Below are positions 62,645 to 64,000 of a DNA stretch of 64,000 bases, in pieces. The notes under the pieces were generated by a model, which ran no database searches, was not told the DNA's origin, and was given only the letters and a program-made list of their open reading frames with translations. The stretch comes from Acidobacteriota bacterium (lineage in GTDB: Bacteria; Acidobacteriota; Thermoanaerobaculia; Multivoradales; Multivoraceae): positions 702,775 through 766,774 of the forward strand of contig JAPPFP010000006.1 of the NCBI GenBank assembly GCA_028877275.1, given 5' to 3'. The translations under genes were made by a program, and so were the position numbers. Positions within the stretch are counted from its first letter, which is position 1, and each line of letters starts with the position of its first letter.

Positions 62645-63277
62645 TCACACCGGTCTTGTCCCCGGAAACGCGGCCCGCAGTCGGGCAGAGACTTCGGAGT
62701 TGTCGGCGAAGACGGTCATCCAGACGGACCAGAATCCGGTCTCCTCGGCCAGCAAGATGACCAGGTCGATCTCGCTCGGTTCTTGTGCTCGTTCGCGGGC
62801 ATAGAGGGCCTTTCGCCAAGCCCGTCGTCGCCTAAGCCATCTAAGGTCGCTTGCCCTAGGGTCGTCCCGCGGTCGTCGTCCTAGACCAACGAGCTCAAAC
62901 AGCCTCTCGGCTCTACCTCGATCTGCTTCCGGAAGAGCGGGGCGGACCCTTACCCTTCCCTCAGGCAGGTACTCGAAGGCTGACAGCGTGTCATCGCGAT
63001 CGGGCCAGAGATAGCCCTCCCGACTGCAGTTCTTGTTCAGCTTGATCGAGTTGCAGTTCGGGCAGCCTAGGAGGAAGTTGTTCCAATCCTCCTTCAGATC
63101 GTCCCGGCAGCTCTTTGGAACGACGTGCTCAACGTGGAGATGCCCCGTACACTCGCAGTAGCTGCAGTAAGCGCCCAACCGGGTGAGCAAGTCGGCCTTA
63201 GCCTTGTTGTATGGGTGGAACGACTTTCTCTCGCCTTGACCGTCAAGAGGCCAAGGTCCTGGATCGACCGGCCGCAT
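62645..63277 (-). CDS. HNH endonuclease, PtuB-like (Septu-type) effector nuclease
   Basis: A 210-residue protein starting MRPVDPGPW at ATG 63277, only 4 bp after the AAA ATPase stop. The HNH zinc-finger nuclease core is CSYCE (Cys38, Cys41), HVEHVVPKS (His48, His51), WNNFLLGCPNCNS (Cys72, Cys75). The basic C-terminal half is unassigned. The pair ATPase plus HNH in this order is the PtuA-PtuB architecture of Septu phage-defence systems and of retron Ec78 effectors. Local composition looks less GC-rich than the rest of the window, suggesting transfer. Function inferred from homology and neighbour. Confidence 0.82.
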   Translation of the reverse strand: MRPVDPGPWPLDGQGERKSFHPYNKAKADLLTRLGAYCSYCECTGHLHVEHVVPKSCRDDLKEDWNNFLLGCPNCNSIKLNKNCSREGYLWPDRDDTLSAFEYLPEGRVRVRPALPEADRGRAERLFELVGLGRRPRDDPRASDLRWLRRRRAWRKALYARERAQEPSEIDLVILLAEETGFWSVWMTVFADNSEVSARLRAAFPGTRPV

Positions 63278-63281
63278 CGAC

Positions 63282-64000
63282 TTACTCCAGGTACTGCAGG
63301 TCTCGATCCTGGAGCGTCTTGAAGGCTTGACTGCGCTGTAGACGCAGAAAGGCCAAGTAGCCTGGATTGTCCGCGAAGGGCTCCTCAAGGGAGTCGAGTC
63401 GCTCTCGCAGTTGGTCGAGGCGCCCCGAATCGACCGCCGAAGAAGCGCCCTCTAGGGCCTGTAGGTACTCTTCTGCGGCTTTCACCATCTGCTGAAACCG
63501 ACGACTTCGTTGTGGTTGTTCAACGCCCATTACGTTTTCGACGATGTCCTCAATGCTCTGGGGACTCCTGCCGGGCCGGTGAACGTCGTCGTCATCCAGA
63601 TTGATCACGTGACCTTGCTCTACGGACTGGATGATGAACGGCGAGTGGCTTGTCGCCACGAATTGAAGGTGAGGGAAAGTACCCTGAAGGTCCCCTATCG
63701 CCCGCCGTTGCCACCGGGGGTGGAGGTGTTGGTCGAGTTCGTCGATCAGCACCACTCCAGGGGTGTTCAGCCGGGCGCCGCCCCTGAGATGGGGGTTGAT
63801 GATTGCGCACCGCAGCGCAATGTCGCCCACAGTCGCGGCCACGCTCCGCTGTCCGTCGCTCAGCAACGAGAAGGGCGTGCGAAAGCCGGTGGGAAACTCG
63901 AGGACGATGTCGTCCTGCTCGAAGTCGAAGTCTGCTTCAACAGCGTCCTCGACGCAGTTCGCGATCGCGTCCAGGACTGCCTGGAGCGTTGTCAGCGAGT
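63282..64000 (-). CDS. AAA/OLD-like ATPase, PtuA-like, 3' partial region (start beyond window)
   Basis: The reading frame is open to the right edge, so only about the last 239 codons are seen. It contains the ABC-type signature LLSDGQRSVAATVGDIALRCAIINP, Walker B VVLIDELDQHLHPRWQRR with its D-loop, and the switch His in QFVATSHSPFIIQSV. The C-terminal part is helical. This architecture (LSDGQRS...DELDxHLHP...ATSHSP) is typical of defence-associated ATPases including PtuA of Septu. Its stop is 4 bp before the HNH gene. The Walker A motif and any reverse transcriptase or extra partner would lie outside the window. Confidence 0.85.
   Translation of the reverse strand, partial: SLTTLQAVLDAIANCVEDAVEADFDFEQDDIVLEFPTGFRTPFSLLSDGQRSVAATVGDIALRCAIINPHLRGGARLNTPGVVLIDELDQHLHPRWQRRAIGDLQGTFPHLQFVATSHSPFIIQSVEQGHVINLDDDDVHRPGRSPQSIEDIVENVMGVEQPQRSRRFQQMVKAAEEYLQALEGASSAVDSGRLDQLRERLDSLEEPFADNPGYLAFLRLQRSQAFKTLQDRDLQYLE

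Noticed and set aside
62605..64000. Prophage or integrated element at the right edge
   Set aside because: No integrase, transposase, phage structural gene, tRNA or attachment repeat is visible; only the two defence-like genes are present.

Overview
The window is 64 kb of GC-rich, densely packed bacterial chromosome with about 54 recognisable genes on both strands. I recognised no rRNA, tRNA, transposase, integrase or CRISPR array. The gene content suggests a free-living or host-associated aerobic heterotroph related to the Acidobacteriota. The reasons are an alternative complex III operon coupled to an aa3-type oxidase, Planctomycetes/Acidobacteria-type DUF1549/DUF1553 and DUF1501 proteins, haem-binding CxxCH dehydrogenases, Cys-type sulfatases, and a C-terminal FWFF domain on two secreted proteins. 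That placement is inference, because there is no 16S gene in the window.

Layout. 1-8.2 kb: 3' part of an alternative complex III operon (actC partial, actD, actF), a cupredoxin-like secreted protein, and cytochrome c oxidase genes in the order I-III-IV-unknown-II. 8.2-12.9 kb: Gfo/Idh/MocA oxidoreductase, glycosyltransferase, methyltransferase and LLM oxidoreductase. 13.2-18.8 kb: DUF1549/DUF1553 plus DUF1501 pair and a small membrane protein. 19-26 kb: ammonium transporter, amidohydrolase, CmcJ/NvfI-like oxygenase, a cytochrome c/PhoD-like fusion that has lost its metal-site motifs, alpha carbonic anhydrase and a UPF0261 protein. 26-33 kb: large CxxCH dehydrogenase-like protein and two sulfatases flanking an AroH chorismate mutase. 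33-45 kb: peroxiredoxin, BolA, spondin-domain protein, small-molecule kinase, SPFH plus ribbon-helix-helix pair behind a palindromic operator, the primary sigma factor RpoD, DUF72, MATE transporter and M14 carboxypeptidase. 45-48.4 kb: succinate dehydrogenase (C-A-B). 48.4-62.6 kb: TPR protein, nitroreductase, PQQ dehydrogenase, enoyl-CoA hydratase, TrkA, two acyl-CoA dehydrogenases, two class III CoA-transferases and an enolase-superfamily enzyme, which look like peripheral catabolism of an acyl-CoA or sugar-acid substrate. 62.6-64 kb: a Septu-like HNH plus AAA ATPase pair that runs off the right edge.

How the genes fit together. The succinate dehydrogenase feeds quinol to alternative complex III, which passes electrons (possibly through the cupredoxin) to the oxidase. 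The sulfatases, PQQ and CxxCH enzymes, peptidase and amidohydrolase point to use of complex sulfated or glycosylated organic matter.

Most notable observations: the CoxI K-channel lysine (position 362 in Rhodobacter numbering) is isoleucine; a fused cytochrome c/PhoD protein has lost all its recognisable metal-binding motifs; several genes have a TANNNT box only 6-9 nt before the start codon and no Shine-Dalgarno, which suggests leaderless transcripts; two unrelated secreted proteins share a C-terminal domain; an SPFH/RHH operon has a 28-bp dyad operator; a 79-nt three-way-junction element lies after sdhB; and a Septu-like defence pair sits at the edge.
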